Shown: one piece after another, positions 1 to 7,246 of the stretch
How the letters are laid out: each line of letters starts with the position of its first letter
How positions within the stretch are numbered: the stretch's first letter is position 1
Origin: Lachnospiraceae bacterium UBA3774
GTDB lineage: Bacteria > Bacillota > Clostridia > Lachnospirales > Lachnospiraceae
DNA: 14,104 nucleotides
Reading direction: 5' to 3'
NCBI GenBank assembly: GCA_002369255.1
Contig: DFFO01000039.1
Location: 1-14,104 of the forward strand
The notes under the pieces: generated by a model
What the model saw: the letters and a program-made list of their open reading frames with translations, nothing else
What the model was told of the DNA's origin: nothing
Database searches by the model: none
Position numbers and translations under genes: made by a program

Positions 1-119
1 ACAGCCGTCTGACCCGCGAGTTCCCTGAGCGTGCTACAACGCTCTTTGCAAGGAACGAAGAAGCGGCCAAGGAACGTTACGAGCATCTTGTTAAACTTCA
101 GGAGCTTTACAAAGACTGA
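1..119 (+). CDS. nifJ: C-terminal end of probable pyruvate:ferredoxin (flavodoxin) oxidoreductase, 5'-truncated
   Basis: An open frame enters from the left edge (first full codon at 3) and stops with TGA at 117-119. The 38 visible residues form a charged amphipathic helix that starts SRLTREFPERATTLF and ends with KERYEHLVKLQELYKD. This pattern (hydrophobic-REFPE-x-A-x-x-LF, then an A-K-x-RY-x-x-L-x-x-L tail) is what I remember from the extreme C-terminus of single-chain pyruvate:ferredoxin oxidoreductases. Those enzymes oxidise pyruvate with CoA to acetyl-CoA, CO2 and reduced ferredoxin in the cytoplasm of anaerobes. No catalytic or iron-sulfur motif lies in the visible part, so the call rests on the tail alone. 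A terminator follows 30 bases downstream, so this is the last gene of its unit. Confidence 0.55.
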   Translation, partial: SRLTREFPERATTLFARNEEAAKERYEHLVKLQELYKD

Positions 120-148
120 TTTGATTTGTAATAATTAGCTTTAACTAA

Positions 149-177
149 GAGGGCGGAGTTATCCGCTCTCTTTTTTT
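149..177 (+). terminator. Rho-independent terminator of the upstream oxidoreductase gene
   Basis: A 9-bp stem (GAGGGCGGA pairing with TCCGCTCTC, one G-T wobble) closes a GTTA tetraloop and is followed directly by seven T residues. It lies 30 bases after the stop codon at 119. Confidence 0.9.
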
Positions 178-231
178 GTCAAGCCACTGTTCAAGCCAAT
201 TTTTGAGAGGGATAAAAATCTTAGTTTTTTC

Positions 232-259
232 TTGCAATCATCGCCAAAAAGTGTATAAT
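232..259 (+). promoter_or_regulatory. Predicted sigma-A-type promoter of the surface-protein gene
   Basis: TTGCAA at 232-237 and a perfect TATAAT at 254-259 are separated by 16 bases, with a TG just before the -10. Transcription would start near 266, giving a leader of about 60 bases before the ATG at 327. The upstream gene ends in a terminator, so a promoter is expected here. The stretch 178-231 shows nothing else that I can name. Confidence 0.65.
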
Positions 260-326
260 GAAAGCCAAATATCTGTGAGTACTTTGTTAGTTATATCATT
301 CTTATATTAAGGAGGAAAAGCGAAGA

Positions 327-3300
327 ATGAAAGCAAAGAAGTTTTTAGCGATGCTCTTATCTCTGACGATGATTTTTGCTCTTACAGTGCCTGCGCTTGC
401 AGATACTGCAAATAAAGCGAAAATCGGTGATAACGAGTACCCTACACTTGCTGCTGCAGTTTCCGCTGCCCAGGCGGGCGACACGATCAAACTGATCGGA
501 GATGAGACGATCACTTCTACATTGACGATCGGAAAAGATCTTACACTTGACTTGAACGGACGTACGCTGACGATGACCGTTACTTCCGGGATGACCGGAG
601 CTGTTTATGTGAACAGTCACAGCTTGACTATTCAGGACAGCTCGGACGGCCAGGCAGGCAGAATAGACATTACCAGCAATTCCGGTAACGGTGCTTATGG
701 TTTTTATCTGTCCGGCAGCGGAAGCAGTCTCTCGGTCGAGAGCGGCAGCATTACTGCCACAAACTATTACAACAGTAATGGCAGTTATTTTAGTCAGAAA
801 GGTATTAATGCAGTATACGTTTCATCCGGAACATCGTTTACCATGTCCGGCGGAAGCCTTACCGCCAGCAATGCAAACAACAGCGGCAAAGCTGCATATG
901 CCGTTTATGTTTCAGGCGGCACTGCCAATATAACCGGCGGATCAATCATCGTTGACGATCACGATACTGATGGCTGGTCCGATGATCATCTGGTATACAA
1001 ATCAAGCGGCACTGTAAACATTACCGGCGGCAAATTCAAGAGCCCCAAGCAGCTTGACTTTAACGGTATCACAAGCAAACTGACCGGCGGCTATATGCTT
1101 GCTGCTGCAGATGATGATGGATATCGCGCAGTCATTTCCGCAGTAGCTCAGATCGGAAGTGCAAAGTACACCACTCTTGCCGAAGCTTTTGCAGCGGTAC
1201 AGGAGGGCCAGACCATCACCCTTCTTGCGAATACAGAGACCGGCGAGACTTACACTCACAGCAATCCCCTTGTTCTTGACACCGACAATGTAACGCTTGA
1301 TCTTGGCGGCAATACGCTCACCATCACCAGCAACATGTCACTTGTTGTCCGCAGCGACAATGGTGTTGTAACAAACGGAACTATCGTACCCGGAATCACG
1401 GATACCAAGGTTACCAACTGGTGCCGCTATGGTCTTACCATAGATGATTGCGACGGCGTTACCATTAGCGATATCGTATCGCAGACCGGTATAGCGATCG
1501 GCGGAGATCCTGACGACAATTACACTCCCGGAGCAGCGCCTGCTACAAACGTAACCATCAGCGACTGCACCGTAACCGGACGCACGAGCAGATATGCGGT
1601 ATTTGCGCAGAACTTCTCTACGGCTACCATCACCGGCGGAACATACAATGCGGCCAGCGCAAATGCAGGCGTTTTGTATGCGGCATTTTCCGCTACTGAC
1701 GGAAACCCCGGCGTGATCAATGTTACCGGAGGAAAATTCTTCGGAACGATCACACAGAAAAACGCAGGCTCCATAATTATAAAGGGCGGCGAATACAGCA
1801 AGACCCCTGCGGCCTTTGTGGCAGACGGATATGAAGTTACTGACAATGCAGACGCAACATATCCCTTCGCTGTAGAAAAAGTAAAAGTATACGTAGCCCA
1901 GATCGGCGATCAAAAGTATGAGAAGCTTTCAGACGCTATTCTTGCTCTTGAAGATAACGATACGCTGACCCTTCTTACAGACTATGACTTCGTTGCAAAC
2001 GAAGGTCATGAATACTACTGGATAGACGACGGCGGAAACCAGCCTTACAACAAGAACAATCAGCTTGAAATCGCTGCGAACAACGTTACTATCGATCTGA
2101 ACGAACATGCGATCACAAATCTCATGAACAACTCCATCTGCATCGGTTCAAACGCTGCTGGTGTTACTTATCAGAACATCACCATCAAGAACGGATCTCT
2201 TGAAGTAGGTATCGATGATTATGCAAGAAAAGACAACAAGCTTTATGCGTATGTTGTTTCTGTAAGACATTCAGAAGGCGTTAAGTTCGAAAACCTCACG
2301 ACTCTTGGCGGAATAAACGTAGCTAACGGTTCTGTAGTAGAGATCGACGGACTTACCTTTGAAGGAACCAAGTTCTATGCTGTATGCGCTCAGGACGGAT
2401 CTGAAGTCACTCTTAAAGACGGAGATTTCTCGAAGTACGAAAAGGGATCTGCCAATACTCTGTTCTGGGTTCAGGCTGGATCATCTATGAACATTTACGG
2501 CGGAACTTACAACCTGACCGGCACGACGAAGTTTGAAAACGATACCGATCCCGTTCTTTACGGCGGAACTTACAACTTCGATCCTACTGCTTATGTAGCA
2601 ACCGGTTATGAGGCAGTTAACAATGGCGACGGAACATATACCGTACGTTCTGCTACACCTACCGCGACAGTCGGTATGTCTATCACCCTTGAAGACAACA
2701 TCGTTGTAAACTTCTTCGTAAGCGAGCTGTCCCACAGCCCTGCCCGTTATACTGTTAATTACAGATTTGAGGGCGGCACGGCTACGGAAGCAAATCTTGG
2801 TGAAGTAGTCGAGTACGAGAGCGGCATTTACAGATTTGCGGTTGCTACGGCTACTGCAAAGCAGATGACAGATAAGGTATACTTTGACGTATATGCCGAT
2901 GATACCCTTATCAAGACAGTCACCTACTCAATCGCCCAGTACTGCGATACTCAGACGAGCACTTCTGCGGACACGGAGCTTGTAGAGCTTTGCAAAGCCA
3001 CCTCTACGTTTGGAGCAAAGGCACAGGCATACTTCAATTACAAGACAGGCAACGCACCTGTTGACTATTCGGAAGAATTCGACGCCAGCGAGATACCTTC
3101 AGCTTCAGAATACGCGGCTGAAAAATCCGCAGCAGTTACATATCCTGTATCTGCATCACTCAACCTTCTGTCAAAGACAGAGCTGAACTTCTACATCTAC
3201 AATACCGCGTCTTACTATGAGATCTACGGAGTAGAAGAAAAGCTTTCGGATTCTGACAGCTGGAACAATATCACAGTAAGTCAGGAAAGAAACAACGACG

Positions 3301-3503
3301 GAAAGATGAAAGTAACGATTCCCGGCGTTTCACCTGACAGACTTGACAACACGTACAGGCTTCATATCGCTTCAGACGAATATGTTACATATTCACCTCT
3401 GACATATGTAACAAGACACGCAAACGACGGAGACGCTCTTGGAGCACTTTGCCAGTCACTGTACTTCTATTACAAGACAGCGCGCGACTATACAGCAAAC
3501 TAA
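327..3503 (+). CDS. Large secreted repeat protein of predicted right-handed beta-helix type
   Basis: This encodes a 1058-residue exported protein of unknown function. An AAGGAGG ribosome site (309-315) sits 11 bases before the ATG. Residues 1-25 form a signal peptide (KAKK, hydrophobic core, cut after VPALA). Three modules begin at about residues 32, 275 and 525. Each opens with a K/Q-I-G-x-x-x-Y-x-x-L-x-x-A head, then strand repeats rich in T, N, G and I (for example LTLDLNGRTLT, VTLDLGGNTLT, ITGGTYN). They resemble pectate-lyase-fold, polymorphic-outer-membrane-like or adhesin beta-helices. Residues 783-1058 are a different, duplicated beta-rich domain. There is no LPXTG motif, C-terminal hydrophobic anchor, S-layer-homology domain or dockerin that I can see, so the protein is probably released or held non-covalently. 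No catalytic carbohydrate-active motif is apparent. The gene is the first of a unit with the 40-residue peptide at 3518. I infer an adhesin or glycan-binding role; this is not shown. Confidence 0.8.
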   Translation: MKAKKFLAMLLSLTMIFALTVPALADTANKAKIGDNEYPTLAAAVSAAQAGDTIKLIGDETITSTLTIGKDLTLDLNGRTLTMTVTSGMTGAVYVNSHSLTIQDSSDGQAGRIDITSNSGNGAYGFYLSGSGSSLSVESGSITATNYYNSNGSYFSQKGINAVYVSSGTSFTMSGGSLTASNANNSGKAAYAVYVSGGTANITGGSIIVDDHDTDGWSDDHLVYKSSGTVNITGGKFKSPKQLDFNGITSKLTGGYMLAAADDDGYRAVISAVAQIGSAKYTTLAEAFAAVQEGQTITLLANTETGETYTHSNPLVLDTDNVTLDLGGNTLTITSNMSLVVRSDNGVVTNGTIVPGITDTKVTNWCRYGLTIDDCDGVTISDIVSQTGIAIGGDPDDNYTPGAAPATNVTISDCTVTGRTSRYAVFAQNFSTATITGGTYNAASANAGVLYAAFSATDGNPGVINVTGGKFFGTITQKNAGSIIIKGGEYSKTPAAFVADGYEVTDNADATYPFAVEKVKVYVAQIGDQKYEKLSDAILALEDNDTLTLLTDYDFVANEGHEYYWIDDGGNQPYNKNNQLEIAANNVTIDLNEHAITNLMNNSICIGSNAAGVTYQNITIKNGSLEVGIDDYARKDNKLYAYVVSVRHSEGVKFENLTTLGGINVANGSVVEIDGLTFEGTKFYAVCAQDGSEVTLKDGDFSKYEKGSANTLFWVQAGSSMNIYGGTYNLTGTTKFENDTDPVLYGGTYNFDPTAYVATGYEAVNNGDGTYTVRSATPTATVGMSITLEDNIVVNFFVSELSHSPARYTVNYRFEGGTATEANLGEVVEYESGIYRFAVATATAKQMTDKVYFDVYADDTLIKTVTYSIAQYCDTQTSTSADTELVELCKATSTFGAKAQAYFNYKTGNAPVDYSEEFDASEIPSASEYAAEKSAAVTYPVSASLNLLSKTELNFYIYNTASYYEIYGVEEKLSDSDSWNNITVSQERNNDGKMKVTIPGVSPDRLDNTYRLHIASDEYVTYSPLTYVTRHANDGDALGALCQSLYFYYKTARDYTAN
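420..2654 (+). repeat. Three tandem protein modules of about 245 residues within the surface protein
   Basis: Module heads lie at residues 32-57, 275-300 and 525-550 (nucleotides 420-497, 1149-1226 and 1899-1976). They share I-G-x-x-x-Y-x-x-L-x-x-A, then G/N-x-T-I/L-x-L-I/L. Modules 2 and 3 end alike, with AAFVADGYEVTDNADATYPF near residue 495 and TAYVATGYEAVNNGDGTYTV near residue 754; module 1 ends with a weaker relative (LAAADDDGYRAVI). The repeats are conserved at protein level and diverged at DNA level, so duplication is old. Confidence 0.75.
2673..3476 (+). repeat. Duplicated C-terminal domain of the surface protein
   Basis: Residues 783-905 and 940-1050 look like two diverged copies of one beta-rich domain. 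Copy 1 opens with GMSITLEDNIVVNFFV and copy 2 with SASLNLLSKTELNFYI. Copy 1 ends with YSIAQYCDTQ, an LVELCKATSTFGAKAQAYFNY helix-like tail; copy 2 ends with YSPLTYVTRH and ALGALCQSLYFYYK. Both contain a Tyr-rich strand pair before a short helix carrying one cysteine. I recall similar C-terminal units in many secreted Clostridia proteins, but I cannot give the family a reliable name. Confidence 0.6.
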
Positions 3504-3517
3504 GAGGAGAGAGAAAC

Positions 3518-3640
3518 ATGAAAGAATTATTCATCGAAGCGGAAGTAACTATAGAGCGTTTTGCGGCTGAAGATGTTGTATGTTCGTCATTTGACGCATG
3601 CGGCACCTGCGGAAGCGAAACCATAGAAGACTTCATCTAA
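3518..3640 (+). CDS. 40-residue cysteine-containing peptide, candidate RiPP precursor
   Basis: The ATG at 3518 is preceded by GAGGAGAGAG (3504-3513), giving a good ribosome site, and lies only 14 bases after the surface-protein stop. An ATG at 3449 is in the same frame but lies inside the surface-protein gene, so the short start is preferred. The first half (MKELFIEAEVTIERFAAEDV) is charged and helix- or strand-prone, like a leader. The second half carries C22, C28 and C31 in VCSSFDACGTCGSE and ends IEDFI. Directly downstream are a radical SAM/SPASM enzyme and a PqqD-like protein, the usual partners of a modified peptide. The leader half also resembles, from memory, abundant short Clostridia ORFs with an ExxIExF-x-x-EDV pattern. 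Alternatives are an unmodified small protein or a signalling peptide. That it is translated is likely; that it is modified is inference. Confidence 0.7.
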   Translation: MKELFIEAEVTIERFAAEDVVCSSFDACGTCGSETIEDFI

Positions 3641-3663
3641 GCTGACAAGTAATTGATCTACGA

Positions 3664-3704
3664 AAGGGGAGCGGATGGTATTTGCCCGCTCCCCTTATGT
3701 TTTT
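3664..3704 (+). terminator. Strong hairpin after the peptide gene, probably a partial terminator
   Basis: AAGGGGAGCGG (3664-3674) pairs perfectly with CCGCTCCCCTT (3686-3696) around an 11-base loop, followed by an interrupted T run (TGTTTTT). It lies between the peptide stop (3640) and the radical SAM start (3750). No convincing promoter is visible in 3697-3749, so leaky termination here would give much more peptide mRNA than maturase mRNA. Confidence 0.8.
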
Positions 3705-3749
3705 AAGAGTTGCGCTTTTAAGCAAAAAGTATCCGTATAGGGTAAAAAC

Positions 3750-5105
3750 ATGAAGGAAATTCTGGCGGAAACATCTCCCGCAAAGATGCTTTGCGGAGCA
3801 CAAAAAATCATACAAGACAAAAGTTACAGGCGCTCTTCCCATATCGTAAGCGCACAGTGTGAAGACGGTACTCTTTTGTTTCACACACTGACAGGAGCTA
3901 TGTACCTTTTTGACAATGGGGAAACGCCGGAGGATCACAGAGATTATTTCATAAAAAACAGATTTTTGGTTCCGGAAGACTTTGACGACAATGCCTATGC
4001 CGACGGGATCAGGACTGCGGCGAGAGTCCTTCAGCCAAAACACCGGCATATCACAAGCTTTACGATTTTGACTACCACCGACTGCAATGCAAGGTGCTTT
4101 TATTGCTACGAGATGGGGAGAAAACGCGTGAATATGTCCGCACAGACAGCTCTTGACTGCGCAAAATATATCGCGCGGGTTTGCGGACAGCTGACGGATA
4201 AAGGCGAAAAGACAACCGAAACAGTATCTCCCGTAAAACTCAGCTGGTTCGGCGGCGAGCCGCTGTACAATGCCGAGGTCATAGATATTATCACGTCATA
4301 TCTGGCCCAAAAAGACATCGCTTTTGAATCGATCATAACTACAAACGGTTTGTATCTTGACGCCGATACCGCAAAAAAAGCCCGGCGCGACTGGCATTTA
4401 AAAAGCGCGCAGATAACCATTGACGGCACAAAAGACGTATACAACCGTACCAAGGCATATATTGACAAATACGACGATCCGCACGAAATCGTGCTTACCA
4501 ATATAGAAAACGCCCTTAAGGAGGGAATAAGGATTTTTGTCCGGTTAAACATGGACAGCAAAAACGCCGACGATCTGATAAGGGCCGTCGATAATATGAC
4601 GCCGCGGCTAAAAGGAAAAGGCGACTGCCGTTTTCTTGTGGCGATGCTCAGAGAGTTTAAAGGGAAGATCAATGAGTTTGATACCGAAGAGGCCGCTGCT
4701 GAAAAATGCGTCGCTCTTCTAAAAAAGATTGAAGAGGCGGGCTTTGACCGGGAATTAAAGCTTGACAGGGAGCTGCACGTAAACCGCTGCATGGCTGATA
4801 ACGACGGCGCACAGGTGCTGCTTCCGGAAGGCTTAATAGGAAAATGCGAGCATTTCAGCGAAACGGAAATAATCGGAGATATTTATTCTCCTGAGCGTGA
4901 CGTGAAACTTATTGAGTCATGGAAAAAAACGCTGCCGCCTTTTTCGGAGTGTGAGGGCTGCCCGGTTTACCCCAGATGCTACAATCTTGCAAAATGCGAC
5001 TGGACAAAGGACGCCTGTCCGCAGTCCGTAAAGCTGATAAGGATATACAACCTGCAGCGGCAGATGCAGCGGGCTTATAATGATTATAAAAGCGCAAGCA
5101 ATTAA
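3750..5105 (+). CDS. Radical SAM/SPASM peptide maturase
   Basis: This is a 451-residue predicted cytoplasmic enzyme that would use S-adenosylmethionine and iron-sulfur clusters to modify a peptide. Residues 1-95 are an N-terminal domain with HTLTGAMYLFDNGE and NRFLVPEDFD, typical of maturases acting on short clostridial peptides. The radical SAM core has C112, C116 and C119 (CX3CX2C, CNARCFYC) for the first 4Fe-4S cluster and FGGEP at 167-171 for SAM binding. The C-terminal SPASM-like region has C347, C366, C401, C404, C410, C416 and C423 as auxiliary cluster ligands; spacing CX2CX5CX5C differs slightly from the common CX2CX5CX3C. The ribosome site is modest (AGGG at 3739-3742). The gene follows the three-cysteine peptide and precedes a PqqD-like gene by 28 bases. 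I infer thioether or other Cys-directed cross-linking of the peptide at 3518; the exact chemistry cannot be read from sequence. Confidence 0.88.
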   Translation: MKEILAETSPAKMLCGAQKIIQDKSYRRSSHIVSAQCEDGTLLFHTLTGAMYLFDNGETPEDHRDYFIKNRFLVPEDFDDNAYADGIRTAARVLQPKHRHITSFTILTTTDCNARCFYCYEMGRKRVNMSAQTALDCAKYIARVCGQLTDKGEKTTETVSPVKLSWFGGEPLYNAEVIDIITSYLAQKDIAFESIITTNGLYLDADTAKKARRDWHLKSAQITIDGTKDVYNRTKAYIDKYDDPHEIVLTNIENALKEGIRIFVRLNMDSKNADDLIRAVDNMTPRLKGKGDCRFLVAMLREFKGKINEFDTEEAAAEKCVALLKKIEEAGFDRELKLDRELHVNRCMADNDGAQVLLPEGLIGKCEHFSETEIIGDIYSPERDVKLIESWKKTLPPFSECEGCPVYPRCYNLAKCDWTKDACPQSVKLIRIYNLQRQMQRAYNDYKSASN

Positions 5106-5133
5106 AATAATAGAATAATACAGGAGAAAAGAC

Positions 5134-5403
5134 ATGAAACTGCTTGAAGAAATGATGCTGGTGAAAGTTGCCGATGAATACATGGTCGTTCCTACTGCGC
5201 GCGGTACGGAAAATTTTAGCGGAGTAGTCCGCTTAAACGTCACCGGAAAGGATATATGGGAAGGCGTCGGTCAGGGACTTGGGCAAGAGCAGATTGCCGA
5301 AATGCTCGTGAATAAATATGAAGACGTTGATTTTGAAACTGCTCTCGGAAACGTTAAAAGAATAGTCGAAACGTTAAAAAAAGAGGGCCTGATCCTGGAC
5401 TGA
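5134..5403 (+). CDS. PqqD-like peptide-binding protein (RiPP recognition element), copy 1
   Basis: This 89-residue protein has the PqqD winged-helix pattern. Two N-terminal strands (MMLVKVADEYMVVP) are followed by FSGVVRLNVTGKDIWEGV (LN-x-TG-x-x-IW is the family hallmark), a helix with EQIAEMLVNKY, and a last helix ending in LKKEGLILD. Such proteins bind the leader of a precursor peptide and present it to the maturase. AGGAG (5122-5126) lies 7 bases before the ATG. The gene is 28 bases after the radical SAM gene and is followed by a terminator, so it should be translated from the same mRNA and serve that enzyme. The likely ligand is the peptide at 3518 (inference). Confidence 0.85.
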   Translation: MKLLEEMMLVKVADEYMVVPTARGTENFSGVVRLNVTGKDIWEGVGQGLGQEQIAEMLVNKYEDVDFETALGNVKRIVETLKKEGLILD

Positions 5404-5421
5404 AATTTGACAAAGCAAAGA

Positions 5422-5450
5422 GCGCCGCTTTAAAAGCAGCGCCCTTTTTT
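5422..5450 (+). terminator. Terminator after the radical SAM-PqqD pair
   Basis: GCGCCGCTT (5422-5430) pairs with AAGCAGCGC (5434-5442) with one C-A mismatch, then CC and six T residues. It lies between two convergent genes; on the minus strand the same stem is followed by CTCTTTGCTTT, so it may also stop transcription of the gene at 5481-7091. Confidence 0.85.
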
Positions 5451-5480
5451 GTTCGTGATTCATGCAAAATGCGCAGGAAA

Positions 5481-7091
5481 TCAGTACATATCCTGTGTGG
5501 GCCTGATTACCGCAATGCTGTTAAGATTCGTGGTATGCTTTTCTCCGATGAACCTTGCGCTCATTGAAATATATTGCACGGTGCCGTATTTCTCTTCAAC
5601 CTCTATGCCGCCATGATCGTTTCCGCCGGTAGAGTGTATCAGCACAAGGTTTTTTATCTCGCCTGCGGCGTCATACTGCACTGCATATACTATCATCACG
5701 TGGCCGCTGCCTTCGTCGTCGGTTGCCCCATTGGTTCTTGTTACTATAATATCTCCGACCTTGATATTTTTGTCCCTGGCAAATCTTGCCGCGTCTACTC
5801 TAAGAGCATCGTTGTAATACCCGGCGTTTCTAAATTCCGCGCCTGTCATATATGCTTTGACTTCGCTCAGATCATTCGGATTATAATTGCTTTGTGCATA
5901 TTCCATTAACGAATTTGTGTAAAGCTTGAGTTTTACTGAAGGTTGGGTATTGAAAAACACAGTAAAGGCAAAGGACGAGCAGTCTATATTATAACCTTCT
6001 TCCCTCGGAATGTAGCGAATATTAGTGGCAGGAATGCCTGCTATTTGCTCGGCAAAAGTAAACTCTTTAAAATACCTATTGGCAGAATCATATTGGAGTT
6101 CTTTCCCTCTTTCATATAAAACATCCGCGGTGGCTCTTATATTGGTCTGCCTTTCGGAAAGATTGCTGCTAAACCAATTTACGTTGACATTTGTAAAATA
6201 GGGCGCAGCTCCCGCTTTCTGAAAACAATATCCGGTCTTGGTCACGTTCTTATCTTTATAGGAGATTTTCCACCAATAGTTGGACCCGCTTGTGCCTACA
6301 AGAACGGTTTCCTGAACGTATACTTCCTGTCCGAAAGAAAGACGGTAGCAGGAGCCGGGCGTCGTACTTTTTGAAGCATAAACCGGGACTTTGTCGCCGA
6401 AAAGTATCTTTTTTTCAGTTCCCTGGGCATACATCTTTCTGTAGCCCTGGCTGTTTAATACATAATCATCCACGTATTCGCTGTCGTTGTTTGAGAAAAT
6501 ATATCCTTTCGTAAAATCGTTTTCTTCAGGACTGAACGCACGGACCGAGAGCCAGTGTCCTGTAGATGTGGTGCGGGTTATACCCTCTACATATATTTCC
6601 TCCCCCCTTGCAAGCGTGCATTTAATATTTTCGTCGCCCATCTGCGGTGAGCTTCTGAAAATCCTTGAGGAAGATATAAGAGATTTCTCGTACAGGCATC
6701 CGTCATAACAGTACATATCGGGGAATATTTCGACCCCGTCGGTGACGCATAAGAATCCCTCGGATAATACGTTCGGTGCAGTTGCCGGAGAACCGCAGAA
6801 ACTGATCTTGATCCACGTTCGGCCAGTGAGTGAACTGGGTTTATGAACTTCGAGGACCTGAACAAAAGTGCCCGGGGTTATTTTCCCGCTGCTGTCAACT
6901 ACCTCACATTCATCAACGTGATTACCTTCATTACAACGCATGCTTTCATATACTTTTAAGTTTTTCTTACAGATCATATACACTCCGCCGATCGTCGTGT
7001 CATCAGTGGTAGCGAGCAGGCTGTTGGGGAAGCAGCCGAGAATTAATGACGATAACAAAATAATGACAAACAACTTTTTAAAAACTTTCAT
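5481..7091 (-). CDS. Secreted SH3b-NlpC/P60-like cell-wall protein
   Basis: This encodes a 536-residue exported protein. The ATG at 7091-7089 is chosen because AGGAGG (7104-7099) lies 7 bases upstream; a TTG one codon earlier is less likely. Residues 1-28 form a signal peptide (KVFKKLFVIILLSSLILGC). C20 lies in an imperfect lipobox, so it may be a lipoprotein. Three SH3b-like wall-binding segments follow at about 38-118, 143-202 and 233-292. The C-terminal part (about 310-536) is a NlpC/P60-type papain-like fold: candidate nucleophile C371 in NIDCSSFAF, H464 in GSGHVMIVYA, and a third polar residue near H486 (LVLIHSTGG). Such enzymes cleave peptide stems of peptidoglycan outside the membrane. 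The Cys-His spacing (93 residues) is longer than in compact NlpC domains, so activity is unproven. It faces the peptide locus convergently and has no clear link to it. Confidence 0.75.
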   Translation of the reverse strand: MKVFKKLFVIILLSSLILGCFPNSLLATTDDTTIGGVYMICKKNLKVYESMRCNEGNHVDECEVVDSSGKITPGTFVQVLEVHKPSSLTGRTWIKISFCGSPATAPNVLSEGFLCVTDGVEIFPDMYCYDGCLYEKSLISSSRIFRSSPQMGDENIKCTLARGEEIYVEGITRTTSTGHWLSVRAFSPEENDFTKGYIFSNNDSEYVDDYVLNSQGYRKMYAQGTEKKILFGDKVPVYASKSTTPGSCYRLSFGQEVYVQETVLVGTSGSNYWWKISYKDKNVTKTGYCFQKAGAAPYFTNVNVNWFSSNLSERQTNIRATADVLYERGKELQYDSANRYFKEFTFAEQIAGIPATNIRYIPREEGYNIDCSSFAFTVFFNTQPSVKLKLYTNSLMEYAQSNYNPNDLSEVKAYMTGAEFRNAGYYNDALRVDAARFARDKNIKVGDIIVTRTNGATDDEGSGHVMIVYAVQYDAAGEIKNLVLIHSTGGNDHGGIEVEEKYGTVQYISMSARFIGEKHTTNLNSIAVIRPTQDMY

Positions 7092-7159
7092 CAAAACGCC
7101 TCCTTTTTCCGTAATAGATAAAAATAATACAGCCTGTTAAACAAGTGTTCTTTGTAAAA

Positions 7160-7188
7160 TATTCTCACAAAGCATTCCGAGATGTCAA
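7160..7188 (-). promoter_or_regulatory. Weak candidate promoter of the NlpC/P60-like gene
   Basis: On the minus strand a perfect TTGACA (7188-7183) is followed after 17 bases by AGAATA, or after 18 by GAATAT, a poor -10. It lies about 70-100 bases before the start codon. Another TATTAT occurs closer to the gene but lacks a -35. The choice is uncertain. Confidence 0.35.
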
Positions 7189-7246
7189 CACAATTCCGTC
7201 AAATAGTCATATTTCGGAATAATATTATGCGTTATGTAGTTTTTGC

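Noticed and set aside
1338..1913. A 191-codon minus-strand open frame within the surface-protein gene.
   Set aside because: It is the shadow of a long, low-complexity repeat gene. It has no ribosome site, odd composition (many C, Y and S) and no recognisable domain.
420..2654. The spaced repeats were considered as a CRISPR array or DNA-level tandem repeat.
   Set aside because: Similarity is at protein level over about 245 residues, with diverged codons and no short identical repeats or spacers.
3449..3517. Longer form of the small cysteine peptide starting at an in-frame ATG at 3449 (63 residues).
   Set aside because: The extra codons overlap the surface-protein gene in another frame and have no ribosome site, while the ATG at 3518 follows GAGGAGAGAG at a good distance.
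3675..3740. A 21-codon ORF (ATG at 3675) preceded by GGGGAGCGG.
   Set aside because: It lies inside the terminator hairpin, the ribosome-like site is the stem itself and the spacing is too short.
4106..4792. A 228-codon minus-strand open frame opposite the radical SAM gene.
   Set aside because: The plus-strand frame has clear radical SAM and SPASM motifs; the opposite frame is S/F/R-rich without a domain or ribosome site.
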